Of a stretch of DNA of 64,000 nt, positions 55,928 to 64,000 are shown piece after piece. This stretch comes from Lewinellaceae bacterium (GTDB taxonomy: Bacteria > Bacteroidota > Bacteroidia > Chitinophagales > Saprospiraceae), in NCBI GenBank assembly GCA_020636025.1, contig JACJYQ010000004.1, forward strand, positions 496,001-560,000, in the 5' to 3' direction. Position numbers and translations under genes: made by a program. Position 1 is the first letter of the stretch, and every line of letters begins with the position of its first letter. The notes under the pieces were generated by a model that searched no databases, was not told where the DNA came from, and worked only from the letters and a program-made list of their open reading frames with translations.

Positions 55928-57817
55928 TCATTTACTTAAAAAATCATCGTATAAAACCTGAAGGTAGGCTTTGGCACTCTGTTGATCAATTGAATCCAGT
56001 TGTCCACGCCAAAAATGCCATTTCTCATCCTGAAAATAATAGAAGCCCTTTCCATCTTGATTCACCCAACCCAGTCCATTTTCATTGGTAAAAAATGCAA
56101 ACCCTGAACTATCGGAGGCAGTCCCTTGTGTTACTGGCATTTGATTGCTACTCCAGGGAAAATCATCCGCCTCAGTATGCACCCCCAGCATGGCAAGCAC
56201 CGTGGAAGGAATATCGTGATGATTACAAATGGTATTCACCTGGACACCACGCCAGTTTTCTTTCAATGGTTCACCATAAATAATCCAGGGAACCTGCCTG
56301 GAACCCGGATTGTCACCGCCAAGCATGTTGGGTGGAGAGGCGCCATGATCTGCAACCAACACAAATACGGTGTGGTCATACCAGGATTGGCTTTTGGCAG
56401 ATGTAAAAAAGTCACCAATGGCTTTATCGGCAAATTCTGCGCTGTTCAGAAACTTCTCTTTTTCACTGCTGCCTGTCCAGCGGCTTTGATGAGGCACATC
56501 AAAAGGCGGGTGTAAACTCAGGGTCATAGCTGCTGCGAAAAATGGTTCACGCATGGCATTCAGTTCGAATACAGCCCTTTGTAACATAATATGGTCATCT
56601 ACCCCCCAGCGCTGTGTCTTTTCCTGCGATTTGAAGTCATGCTCAGAGATCAGCTTTTCAAAATTTTGTTGACTCAACCAGGAGCCAATGTTGGCAAAAG
56701 TGAGTTCGCCACCATGAAAGTAAGCCGTTGAATATCCGTTTCTATGCAAAATGGAAGGTACTGAATTCAACTTCACAGCTTTGTCTTCCAGCAGTACAAT
56801 GCTTTGATCCGGTTGTGCCGGATATCCGGCCAGGACCGACACGATACCCTGATCTGTTCTGTAACCGCTGCTGTAACAATTAGTAAACAACAGGCCATTG
56901 GCAGCCAGTTTATCCAGATTTGGAGACAAACCGGGTTCAGCGCCCAGCGCTTCAATAAGCTGCGCAGTATGGCTTTCCATGATGATGAAAACCACATTTA
57001 ACTTACCTGATTCCGGCATGTCAAAAAAGTCAGGAGCGACATGAGTTTCATCAACGTTTTGCTCAAGCAAAGTATTTACCAAATTTTTCGCTTCCCCTGC
57101 TGCCATGTAAGTAAAGTGATTTTCTGTAGACCTGGTTTCCAGTTTGCTGTGGGCCAGATGCCAGGCTGTATTGGTAGCTGCATGGTTATCGAAAATATTC
57201 GGGGAATAGTAAACGGCACTTTCATTTATGGGCATTACACCAAGACCACCGCGAATAAGCAAAAACAAAAAACCAACAAACAAGGGCAATGCAAGCAGTG
57301 CCAACCTGTTGGGGTTTTCGGGTAAAACGCGGGAGCCAAGCAGTTTTTTATATGACTTGTAAAACAACCAGACACCACTAAAAAAAAGCAAAACACTGAC
57401 CAATTTAAAAATAAAAGACATTGAATCCAGCAATGCCGATGGTGTTTTGAAATACTCCAACGCTCTGTTGTTCAGCAGGGTATGCCATTCTTCATACACA
57501 AATACATTAGCCCCAAAAACAAAGACCAGGGCACTGAATATCAATACATTGAAGGAGGTTATGGCGGATTCAAAAAAATCAAAATATCGTTTACCCACAG
57601 CTATGGCAGCAAACCAAAGCAATACTGGAATCATCATCAGGTATGCGGCCATACTGAGATCCAGGGGAAGCGCATGCCAAAAGGCCCACCAAACCTGAGT
57701 GGGCTTTTCATCCGTCCATTCGTTTTGAAACCACAACACAAACCAAAGCCTGAATGCAGCGAAAAACAGCAGCCAGAATGCGAGCAGGCGAAGAGGAAAG
57801 CTTAGGAGTGATTTCAT
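55928..57817 (-). CDS. LTA-synthase-like membrane sulfatase/phosphotransferase
   Basis: Membrane enzyme of about 629 residues. Five N-terminal helices (about 1-215) are followed by a periplasmic sulfatase-fold domain (about 265-590). The metal and nucleophile region is NVVFIIMESHTAQLIEALGAE (about 271-291), with the likely nucleophilic threonine in SSGYRTDQGIVSVLAGYPA, and VFVLVADHGASPPNML (about 500-515) supplies the late Asp-His metal ligands. This is the layout of lipoteichoic-acid synthase, OpgB and phosphoethanolamine transferases. In a Gram-negative cell the product is probably a phospho-substituted glycan or lipid. The ATG at 57817 gives a proper first helix. Confidence 0.9.
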   Translation of the reverse strand: MKSLLSFPLRLLAFWLLFFAAFRLWFVLWFQNEWTDEKPTQVWWAFWHALPLDLSMAAYLMMIPVLLWFAAIAVGKRYFDFFESAITSFNVLIFSALVFVFGANVFVYEEWHTLLNNRALEYFKTPSALLDSMSFIFKLVSVLLFFSGVWLFYKSYKKLLGSRVLPENPNRLALLALPLFVGFLFLLIRGGLGVMPINESAVYYSPNIFDNHAATNTAWHLAHSKLETRSTENHFTYMAAGEAKNLVNTLLEQNVDETHVAPDFFDMPESGKLNVVFIIMESHTAQLIEALGAEPGLSPNLDKLAANGLLFTNCYSSGYRTDQGIVSVLAGYPAQPDQSIVLLEDKAVKLNSVPSILHRNGYSTAYFHGGELTFANIGSWLSQQNFEKLISEHDFKSQEKTQRWGVDDHIMLQRAVFELNAMREPFFAAAMTLSLHPPFDVPHQSRWTGSSEKEKFLNSAEFADKAIGDFFTSAKSQSWYDHTVFVLVADHGASPPNMLGGDNPGSRQVPWIIYGEPLKENWRGVQVNTICNHHDIPSTVLAMLGVHTEADDFPWSSNQMPVTQGTASDSSGFAFFTNENGLGWVNQDGKGFYYFQDEKWHFWRGQLDSIDQQSAKAYLQVLYDDFLSK

Positions 57818-58048
57818 GGGGTAAAAGTAGGATATTCGGATTGTAGGGAAGCAGTGTTTAGGTATCACAAACCAACAAATTTAAAATAAACAGTTCCCTT
57901 TCGTCCTAAAACATTCAGATTACAGTCCTTAAACTATTTACTACTAATTTGTCCATGCATATCAAATGCTAAAAAAATAGTTTGGAAGGTAACCAAATTC
58001 AAACGCATATTGCATTAAAATTATAAACACCTTTAAACAACTATTACC

Positions 58049-58495
58049 ATGAAAAAATTGATCATTTTTTTATTAGCGCTTCTTTCATATTCTCAAATCC
58101 ATGCCCAGGCAGAGGTAAAAATCAGTCCGGTTGCCTTGTTATTTGAGGTAGTTGCCATTTCTGTGGAAACTCCAGTTGCAGATAATTTTGGTTTGGATGG
58201 CGATATTATTACATCCTTTTATGGTGGTTTCTATGCAAACCTGAGTGGAAAGTACTATTTCAATCCAAAAACCCGAATTGATGGTTTCCACATCGGAGCC
58301 TTTTTGGGAGGAGGAACTGATACAGGGGTAGGTCTTGGATTTTTACTTGGGTACAAGTTATTATCTCGTAACAATGTAGTATTTGAGGTTGGTGCAGGTG
58401 TAGGTCGTGGCATTGAAGATAGTATTTTGGGATATGGAAAATTGCATGTGGGGTATCGGTTTGGGGAGCGGAAGAAGGCTGAGGGAAGCATGTAA
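58049..58495 (+). CDS. Small secreted barrel-like protein, first of a tandem pair
   Basis: Exported 148-residue protein, signal peptide ending HAQAE at about residue 20. The mature part alternates polar and hydrophobic residues and glycines (GAFLGGGTDTGVGLGFLLGYKLLSRNNVVFEVGAGVGRGI), ending at YGKLHVGYRFG and a short basic tail. It looks like an eight-stranded outer-membrane barrel of the DUF3575 kind. It is clearly homologous along its whole length to the next gene (shared ISP-LLF/IF, YFNPK--ID-FH-G-F and YGK-H-GYRF), so the two arose by tandem duplication. Function unknown. Confidence 0.7.
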   Translation: MKKLIIFLLALLSYSQIHAQAEVKISPVALLFEVVAISVETPVADNFGLDGDIITSFYGGFYANLSGKYYFNPKTRIDGFHIGAFLGGGTDTGVGLGFLLGYKLLSRNNVVFEVGAGVGRGIEDSILGYGKLHVGYRFGERKKAEGSM

Positions 58496-58521
58496 GTATC
58501 TACCAGAAAGCATAACCTGTT

Positions 58522-58564
58522 AACAGGTCCAAACTGAAAAATCAGCTTGGGCCTGTTTTATTTT
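58522..58564 (+). terminator. Intrinsic terminator between the duplicated barrel genes
   Basis: Arms 58522-58537 and 58542-58557 pair over 16 positions with one mismatch and one G-U, around loop AAAA, followed by TTATTTT. It separates the two paralogues into different transcripts. Confidence 0.85.
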
Positions 58565-58741
58565 CGGTGGATCTTTAAATTAAAACCAAATTGACATTAA
58601 ATAAAATTAAATTCATTAGTAGAAAAAGACGGTTGAAACAACAAGTTCATTGCCAATAGTTTTGCCTGATAAAATAAAAAAACATAAGGTTCGAAATTGC
58701 ACTCTTCCTTTTCTCTTTACCGAACAAAACTATTCTCAATT

Positions 58742-59185
58742 ATGAAAAAAAAGTTCCTATTGTCTGTGTTCCTGTTGTCAGTATTGTGGGCAAATGCCCA
58801 GGTAGATGTGGAAATCAGTCCGCTGCCTTTAATATTTAAGGTTTACACACTCTCTGTTGAAGTGCCTGCTGCAAAAAAACTGGGTATAAACAGCGATGTT
58901 TATTTAACACCTGGTTTCAGTATCATCGTTGATGAGGGATACATTGCAAACCTTAGTTTTAAATACTACTTCAATCCAAAAGGCAAGATAGACCGATTTC
59001 ATGTTGGCTCATTTATGGGAACTGGCTCGGAACTGAACCTTGCCTTGGGAGCGCTAATAGGGTATAAATTTGTGAGTAGGAAAAATATAATATTTGAAAT
59101 AGGGTTTGGCTTGGGACAAGACCTTATTAAAAAGGTAGAGGCTGTAACTGTATATGGTAAATTTCATATAGGATATCGCTTTTAG
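58742..59185 (+). CDS. Small secreted barrel-like protein, second of a tandem pair
   Basis: Exported 147-residue paralogue of the previous gene. The signal peptide is MKKKFLLSVFLLSVLWANAQ (residues 1-20); the upstream frame is open a further 15 codons but gives no signal. The mature sequence keeps the same plan: VDVEISPLPLIFKVYTLSVEVP, then YFNPKGKIDRFHVGSFMGTGSE, ALIGYKFVSRKNIIFEIGFGLG and the ending YGKFHIGYRF with a terminal phenylalanine, a classical outer-membrane insertion signal. The first copy has lost this exact end through a short tail. No function known. Confidence 0.7.
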   Translation: MKKKFLLSVFLLSVLWANAQVDVEISPLPLIFKVYTLSVEVPAAKKLGINSDVYLTPGFSIIVDEGYIANLSFKYYFNPKGKIDRFHVGSFMGTGSELNLALGALIGYKFVSRKNIIFEIGFGLGQDLIKKVEAVTVYGKFHIGYRF

Positions 59186-59290
59186 GAACGATTCAGAGCT
59201 TGTGTAAGCATCTGTTCAACCTGTTTTTGATTATCAACTGATAAATAGGTCAAAAAATAGAGCTAAATTGCAGATAAGGCATCCAATTAC

Positions 59291-60637
59291 TCATTTCCAA
59301 CTGATCATCAATCCCTCACTCAAGCCATCCGGCACCCGAAACCGCTCATCCAGCCGATAACCCATTACCCAAATGATGGTACCATCGCCATTTACCAGCA
59401 GCCAGACTTTCTCTTTTTCAAAGCGGGACAATTTCTGGTTGGTGAAAAAATCCTGCAGTTTCTGGCTTTTACCACCCATGCCAAAAGGTTGAAAGGCATC
59501 GCCATCTACCCATTTTCTAACACTTAATGGAAACCTGATCTTCTGCGGATCAAGCATCACTGATTCCTTACCATCGGGGAGCGGGAGTTCTATTTCCTTG
59601 CGGAACAAAAAAAGTGCGGTTCCATCTGACAGGCGACACATCAGGTCGTCAGAGTGAATGTTCAGCGCCTGTGTATCGATTGCGGAGGAAGCGCGAATAA
59701 GCAATTCTGTTCTGTCTATTAACACCTGCCATCCGCTTTCCGAACTGATCTGAAAACCAGTCTGCTGAAGTTTTTCAGAGAGTTGCCTGCACTGATCGGT
59801 GGTAAAACCCCTGTTCTTCAATAATTCATGCAAGACTTGAGATGGATCTGGTAGTTCGGCTATTTTCTGCTTTTCTATTGAAACAGAGGCTTCTGCCCCT
59901 CTGATCAATTGGGAAGCAGTACCAACATACCTGTCCAGCAAGAAATCAAAATTTTCAGAAGTTTCCTGTAAACGCGCCACGTTACGGGCGGCAGTGTGCA
60001 AAAAATCCGGATTGAGTTTTTGAAGTTCCGGCAATATGTGATGACGCAGATAGTTCCGGTCGTAAACATCCTTCTCGTTGCTGCTATCTTCGCGCCAGGC
60101 AATTGATTCGGCCTTCGCATACTCCAGAATTTCTTCTCGAGTGGCAAAAAGCATTGGCCTGATGATTTTATCGTCAGGGTGGTTTTTAATGCCTCCCAGT
60201 CCGGCAAGGCCGGTTCCGCGGGTAAAATTCAACAACGCTGTTTCTACTGAGTCATTGAGGTTGTGTGCTGTTGCCAGGATTCCATACTCATATTCATGGA
60301 TCAATTCCTTAAACCATGAATATCTCAGCTCCCGGGCCGCCATTTGGGTGGAAATTCCGTTCTCCCTGGCATAATCGTCCGTATCAAAACACCTGACATA
60401 ACAGGGAACCCCGAATTCCTCCGCTGTTTTTCTTACAAACTCAGCATCCAGCTCCGACTCTTCACCACGCAATTGAAAATTACAATGAGCAATGCCAAAT
60501 GTAAACCTGGCCGCTCTGAACAAATGCAGCATCACCATGGAATCAATGCCACCGCTCACAGCCAGCAGGGATGGCATGGTTTCAGGAAGCAAATTCTGCC
60601 TCACTACATGTTGTTTAAATTGCTCTGCCAGATTCAT
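59291..60637 (-). CDS. tilS: tRNA(Ile)-lysidine synthase
   Basis: N-type PP-ATPase of 448 residues that converts the CAU-anticodon cytidine of tRNA-Ile2 to lysidine so that it reads AUA. The ATP-binding P loop is LLAVSGGIDSMVML at about 26-39, with HCNFQLRGEESELDAEFV (about 53-70), LATAHNLNDSVETALLNFTRGTGLAGLGG (about 136-164) and NYLRHHILPEL (about 208-218). The C-terminal domain ends KLSRFEKEKVWLLVNGDGTIIWVMGYRLDERFRV. ATG 60637 is preferred; a TTG two codons upstream also fits. It is divergent from the DUF5686 gene. Confidence 0.95.
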   Translation of the reverse strand: MNLAEQFKQHVVRQNLLPETMPSLLAVSGGIDSMVMLHLFRAARFTFGIAHCNFQLRGEESELDAEFVRKTAEEFGVPCYVRCFDTDDYARENGISTQMAARELRYSWFKELIHEYEYGILATAHNLNDSVETALLNFTRGTGLAGLGGIKNHPDDKIIRPMLFATREEILEYAKAESIAWREDSSNEKDVYDRNYLRHHILPELQKLNPDFLHTAARNVARLQETSENFDFLLDRYVGTASQLIRGAEASVSIEKQKIAELPDPSQVLHELLKNRGFTTDQCRQLSEKLQQTGFQISSESGWQVLIDRTELLIRASSAIDTQALNIHSDDLMCRLSDGTALFLFRKEIELPLPDGKESVMLDPQKIRFPLSVRKWVDGDAFQPFGMGGKSQKLQDFFTNQKLSRFEKEKVWLLVNGDGTIIWVMGYRLDERFRVPDGLSEGLMISWK

Positions 60638-60708
60638 TATCAAGGTTAAAGTTTGTTAAGGCTGCCCAAGTTCCGAAATGCTAATTCATTTTTGCCAAAA
60701 ATATTTAA

Positions 60709-63216
60709 ATGAACAACCTCTTCAAATACTCCTGGTTACTAATTCTGTCGATTTGCTCCAGCTATACTGTCAGCGCCCAGCTATCTGGCAAGGTGCTGAA
60801 TGAAAAAGGCGAAGCCCTACCCTATGCCACCGTGTATGTCCGAAATACAAGTAACGGCACAGTAGCAAACGCCGCCGGTTTTTATCAATTGAATGTCCCG
60901 GAAGGCAATCACGAAGTTGTTTTTCAATACATTGGTTACAATACCAAGGTTGAAGAGATCACCATTTCAGGAAAAGCAGTGACGCTGAATGCCAAACTTG
61001 AACCTTCGGATCTTCAACTCAAGGAAGTCGTCATTTCCTCTAAAGACCCGGCAGAGAGGATCATGAGAGAGGTGATCGCGAAACGGAGTTATTATAAAAA
61101 CAAGGTTGATAAATACGCTTGTGACGTCTATATAAAAGGCTTTTATAAATTGATTGACGCTCCCAAAAAAATACTTGGTCAGGAAGTGGGCAATATGGGT
61201 GGTATACTCGATACCAATCGCAACGGGGTACTCTATTTGTCAGAATCGGTGTCAAAAGTGTATTTCAAATCGCCTCCCGAGCAAAAGAAGGAGATCATGA
61301 TCTCCAGCAGAGTGAGTGGCAATGACAATGGTTACAGCCTGAACCGGGCTACGCTCACAGACTTTGACTTATACAGCGAACGCATAAATATTGAAAGAGA
61401 GATACTATCGCCTCTGGCCGACAATGCCTTTGGGTACTACAAATTCAAATGGCTGGGCAGTTACAAAGACCTGAATGGATACACGATAGAAAAGATTCAG
61501 GTTACCCCAAAACGTGAGTCTGACCCAGCCTTTAGTGGTTATTTATATGTTGTGGATTCCTGGTGGAACCTTGCAGGGGTTGATCTAAGCCTTACGGGTA
61601 CTGCAATTAAACAACCTGTACTCGATACCATGCGCGTTCAGCAGCAGTTTGTAATGCTTCAAAAGCCTGACACCTGGCGATTGTTAACACAGGTGACCAG
61701 CTTTAAATTTGGCATACTTGGAATCAAGGTCAGCGGCTTTTTCAATGGAATATTCTCGAATTACGACCTGAATCCATCTTATGAGGCAGGCTTTTTTAAC
61801 AATGAGCTGTTTAAAATTGAGAAAAAAGCCGGGGAATTCGATAGCATTTATTGGAACAACACCCGACCCATTCCACTTACTGTCGAGGAGCAAAACGATT
61901 ATGTAAAAAAGGACAGCCTGCAAAAAATATGGAAGTCAAAGGAATTTCTGGACAGCATCGACCGTCGGCAGAACCGTTTTGAGTTCAACAACCTCCTTTT
62001 TGGTTATACCTGGAGTAATACTTACAAGCACCGCCACATCTCCTACCCTGCCGTTTTTAGCTGGGTGCAATTCAATACGGTTCAAGGATTGGTACTGGAT
62101 TTTGAACCTGAACTGGAATGGAATTCGGATGAAAGGGGTTCAGACTACTGGAGGATAAACGGGAATCTGAATTACGGGTTCTCTGAAAAAATACTGCGCG
62201 GTGGACTCAAGTTCAAACGATTGTTTGAAAGTATTCATTATCGGGCACTTGAGGTTTCGGGAGGAAGGCACACCCCTCAATTCAATGAACTGGAACCGGT
62301 AAATATTCTGCTTAACACCTCTTACTCACTTTTCTCCGAAAGAAATTACCTGAAAATCTACGACAAGAGTTTTGGTAATGTCACCTGGAGTCAAGTGTTG
62401 GCACCGGGAATTTCCATGACGGCCTTTGGGGAATATGCACATCGGTCTCCTCTTATAAACCACACATCGTACAGTTGGCGAAAAGGAGATGAATCGCGAT
62501 ATACACCCAACGCCCCAATCCCGGAACTGGATGGCCAGGACGCATTTAAGACACCTGACATTTTCATGCTTGGGCTAGACCTCCGCTTCCGCATTGGGCA
62601 GCAATACAGCACCTACCCTGATTACCGAATTTACACCGATTCAAAATGGCCTGATATCACCATCAGGTACAGAAAAGCCATTGCAGGGGTATTGGGAAGC
62701 GATGCCGATTACGATTTTGTGCATCTACTAATACGGCAACAAAATCTAAACTGGGGGCTCGGTGGTTACTCGGAGTGGAGTGCCGGAGCTGGCTTGTTCT
62801 TACAAAAAAATGCTTACTCGTTCATGGATCTGTATCACCCGAGTGGCAACCTAACGAACTTTGGCAGCCCCACCCGCTACAGTCGAAGTTTTCTGCTTTT
62901 GCCCTACTATGCCTACGCCACAGATCAGCCTTTTGTAGAAGCCCATGCGCAACACCACTTGCAGGGCTGGTTGCTGGATAAACTTCCTCTTTTGCGCAAA
63001 CTAAACTGGAAGGAGGTGATAGGAGGTAGCATCTTTTACGCTGAACAAGAATCCAGAGACCCGGCCTACACAGGCAAATTGCCTTATTGGGAATTAAATG
63101 CCGGCTTTGAGAATATAGGCATCAAGGCCATTCGCCCACTACGCATCGATTTTGCCTGGAGCTTTTTTGGAAATGAGTTTCACCGCTTTGGGTTCCTGAT
63201 TGGTGTATCCCTCTAA
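60709..63216 (+). CDS. DUF5686 family outer-membrane protein with carboxypeptidase-regulatory domain
   Basis: Exported 835-residue protein: signal peptide to about residue 23, a carboxypeptidase regulatory-like domain (LSGKVLNEKGEALPYATVYV, YIGYNTKVEEI, about 25-100), then the DUF5686 region typical of Bacteroidota (VDKYACDVYIKGFYKL and PAFSGYLYVVDSWWNLAGVDLSLTGT, about 132-300) and a C-terminal barrel-like half with aromatic alternation ending RFGFLIGVSL. There is no plug or TonB box, so it is not a canonical receptor. It is probably an outer-membrane platform for secreted proteins or ligands, but its role is not known. Confidence 0.88.
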   Translation: MNNLFKYSWLLILSICSSYTVSAQLSGKVLNEKGEALPYATVYVRNTSNGTVANAAGFYQLNVPEGNHEVVFQYIGYNTKVEEITISGKAVTLNAKLEPSDLQLKEVVISSKDPAERIMREVIAKRSYYKNKVDKYACDVYIKGFYKLIDAPKKILGQEVGNMGGILDTNRNGVLYLSESVSKVYFKSPPEQKKEIMISSRVSGNDNGYSLNRATLTDFDLYSERINIEREILSPLADNAFGYYKFKWLGSYKDLNGYTIEKIQVTPKRESDPAFSGYLYVVDSWWNLAGVDLSLTGTAIKQPVLDTMRVQQQFVMLQKPDTWRLLTQVTSFKFGILGIKVSGFFNGIFSNYDLNPSYEAGFFNNELFKIEKKAGEFDSIYWNNTRPIPLTVEEQNDYVKKDSLQKIWKSKEFLDSIDRRQNRFEFNNLLFGYTWSNTYKHRHISYPAVFSWVQFNTVQGLVLDFEPELEWNSDERGSDYWRINGNLNYGFSEKILRGGLKFKRLFESIHYRALEVSGGRHTPQFNELEPVNILLNTSYSLFSERNYLKIYDKSFGNVTWSQVLAPGISMTAFGEYAHRSPLINHTSYSWRKGDESRYTPNAPIPELDGQDAFKTPDIFMLGLDLRFRIGQQYSTYPDYRIYTDSKWPDITIRYRKAIAGVLGSDADYDFVHLLIRQQNLNWGLGGYSEWSAGAGLFLQKNAYSFMDLYHPSGNLTNFGSPTRYSRSFLLLPYYAYATDQPFVEAHAQHHLQGWLLDKLPLLRKLNWKEVIGGSIFYAEQESRDPAYTGKLPYWELNAGFENIGIKAIRPLRIDFAWSFFGNEFHRFGFLIGVSL

Positions 63217-63217
63217 T

Positions 63218-63520
63218 TTGATCACAGATTTTAAATGGATTGGATTGATTACACTGATTTCTTTGTTTAATTTGGCTTGGAGAGAGTTTTGAATGATTGT
63301 TTCTACCGATAATTAGGTGTTACACTTCGTGTGTTTTCGCGCAGATTTTACGCAGATTGCGTTGCGCAGATTTTACGCAGATTTTTTAAATTTAGAAACT
63401 GCATGAAGTAAAACACCTGATTACGATTGTTTATAAGGGTATAAGACAATAAATAAAGCCAAATCAAGCCATCAAAATAATCTGTGTAATCAACGTAATC
63501 AATTTAAAATCTGTGATCAA
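63218..63520. repeat. ACAGATT-word inverted repeat filling the 321-base gap
   Basis: Left arm 63218-63258 (TTGATCACAGATTTTAAAT...) is the imperfect reverse complement of right arm 63479-63520. Between them GCGCAGATTTTACGCAGATT occurs twice in tandem with a short spacer near 63340-63385. Related ACAGATT/ACGCAGATT words occur at 25800, 42690-42735 and 45161-45206. No gene was found in the gap. Confidence 0.75.
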
Positions 63521-63525
63521 TTTGC

Positions 63526-63533
63526 TACGTTTG
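63526..63533 (+). promoter_or_regulatory. Candidate -7 element of the dynamin-like gene
   Basis: TACGTTTG matches TAnnTTTG and ends five bases before the start codon at 63538, so the transcript would be leaderless or nearly so. No clear -33 box. Confidence 0.4.
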
Positions 63534-63537
63534 TCCT

Positions 63538-64000
63538 ATGATAATTAACCAGCGTACCCTCGCGCTACGCGCTCAATGCGAGGATATTGTAAAAGACCTG
63601 CAACAGCTTAGTCAGGAAATCGGTCATAAAGAGTTGGCCGCTACGGTTGGTGAGTTGCGCAATCGCATGACGGAGCCCTTCATGTTTGTGATCGTGGGTG
63701 AAGTAAAAGCGGGAAAGAGCAGTTTTGTGAATGCTTTATTGGATGCGGGTAAGGAAATCTGTGCAGTTGCCCCACAACCCATGACGGATACCATTCAGCA
63801 GATATTGTATGGCGAAAATGAGGAGACTATCACGGTGAATCCCTACCTAAAAAAGATATTTCTGCCGGTTGATATTCTGAAGGAGATTGCCATTGTAGAT
63901 ACACCTGGGACTAACAGCATTGTGGAGCGGCATCAGGAAATTACGGAGAATTTTATTCCTGCCAGCGACCTGGTCATTTTCGTATTTGAGGCAAAAAACC
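63538..64000 (+). CDS. Dynamin-family GTPase, 3'-truncated by the window edge
   Basis: First 154 codons of a bacterial dynamin-like protein. After a helical N terminus (LRAQCEDIVKDLQQLSQEIG) comes the GTPase domain with P loop GEVKAGKSS at about residues 53-61, the switch region around QPMTDTIQQ with the family threonine, and the G3 motif DTPGT at about 121-125. Bacterial dynamins remodel or fuse membranes and often occur in pairs. The frame is open to the last base, so the gene continues outside the window. The ATG lies just after a -7-like box. Confidence 0.88.
   Translation, partial: MIINQRTLALRAQCEDIVKDLQQLSQEIGHKELAATVGELRNRMTEPFMFVIVGEVKAGKSSFVNALLDAGKEICAVAPQPMTDTIQQILYGENEETITVNPYLKKIFLPVDILKEIAIVDTPGTNSIVERHQEITENFIPASDLVIFVFEAKN

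Overview
The window is ordinary, gene-dense chromosome from a member of the Bacteroidota. Evidence: TonB-dependent receptor with an N-terminal carboxypeptidase-regulatory domain, OmpH/Skp and DUF5686 proteins, BshA (bacillithiol), geranylgeranylglyceryl-phosphate synthase, type 2 isopentenyl-diphosphate isomerase with class II HMG-CoA reductase, LytTR/His_kinase two-component pair, few Shine-Dalgarno sequences, and repeated upstream boxes matching the Bacteroidota -7 element TAnnTTTG. A saprospiral, chitinophagal or cytophagal lineage is possible, but the sequence does not settle it. I saw no prophage, integrase, transposase, CRISPR array or recognisable defence island.

Layout. 1-9 kb: 3' part of guaB, DoxX, heptose adenylyltransferase (rfaE2), DUF1648, a UPF0104-type membrane protein, a secreted hypothetical, a 168-bp element with perfect 36-bp inverted ends, a flavin reductase family protein, a TlpA-like thioredoxin, grpE-dnaJ and tRNA-Leu(GAG) with its own promoter and terminator. 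9-16 kb: TolC-like protein, OmpH, GNAT, EamA exporter, a CRTAC1-type lipoprotein, a FucP-like sugar symporter. 15.7-25.7 kb (mostly minus): mltA-lpxL-like-OFA transporter with an unannotated 38-residue small subunit, then kmo, a moxR ATPase, a sterol-desaturase family protein and two wall-associated proteins. 25.9-31.2 kb: moaA-moeA, glycosyltransferase 2, cmk-esterase. 31.3-37.6 kb: thrS, rplU, an rpmA with a long C-terminal extension, crcB, TlpA-like protein, GGGP synthase. 37.7-46.6 kb: a TonB-dependent receptor, solo TonB domain, histidine kinase and LytTR regulator in one direction, then bshA divergent from fni-mvaA (isoprenoid pathway). 46.6-64 kb: TraB/GumN protein, TPR adenylate cyclase, DUF1015-kinase pair, cystathionine beta-synthase, two esterases, LTA-synthase-like sulfatase, duplicated small barrel proteins, tilS, DUF5686 protein, and the start of a dynamin-like GTPase.

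Most transcription units are short (one to four genes) and strand switches are frequent; several convergent pairs overlap at their stop codons. Intergenic DNA is rich in structured repeats: 7-nt-period word islands, CCGGATT hairpins in a 39-bp tandem array beside a G-quadruplex tract, AGCCCTGAAAGGGC hairpin clusters and ACAGATT-word inverted repeats. The items most worth a second look are the L27-HhH fusion, the missed MFS small subunit, the 4-gene TonB/LytTR locus, the DUF1015-phosphotransferase pair, the membrane TPR cyclase, and the 36-bp inverted-repeat element whose core recurs in the thrS terminator.
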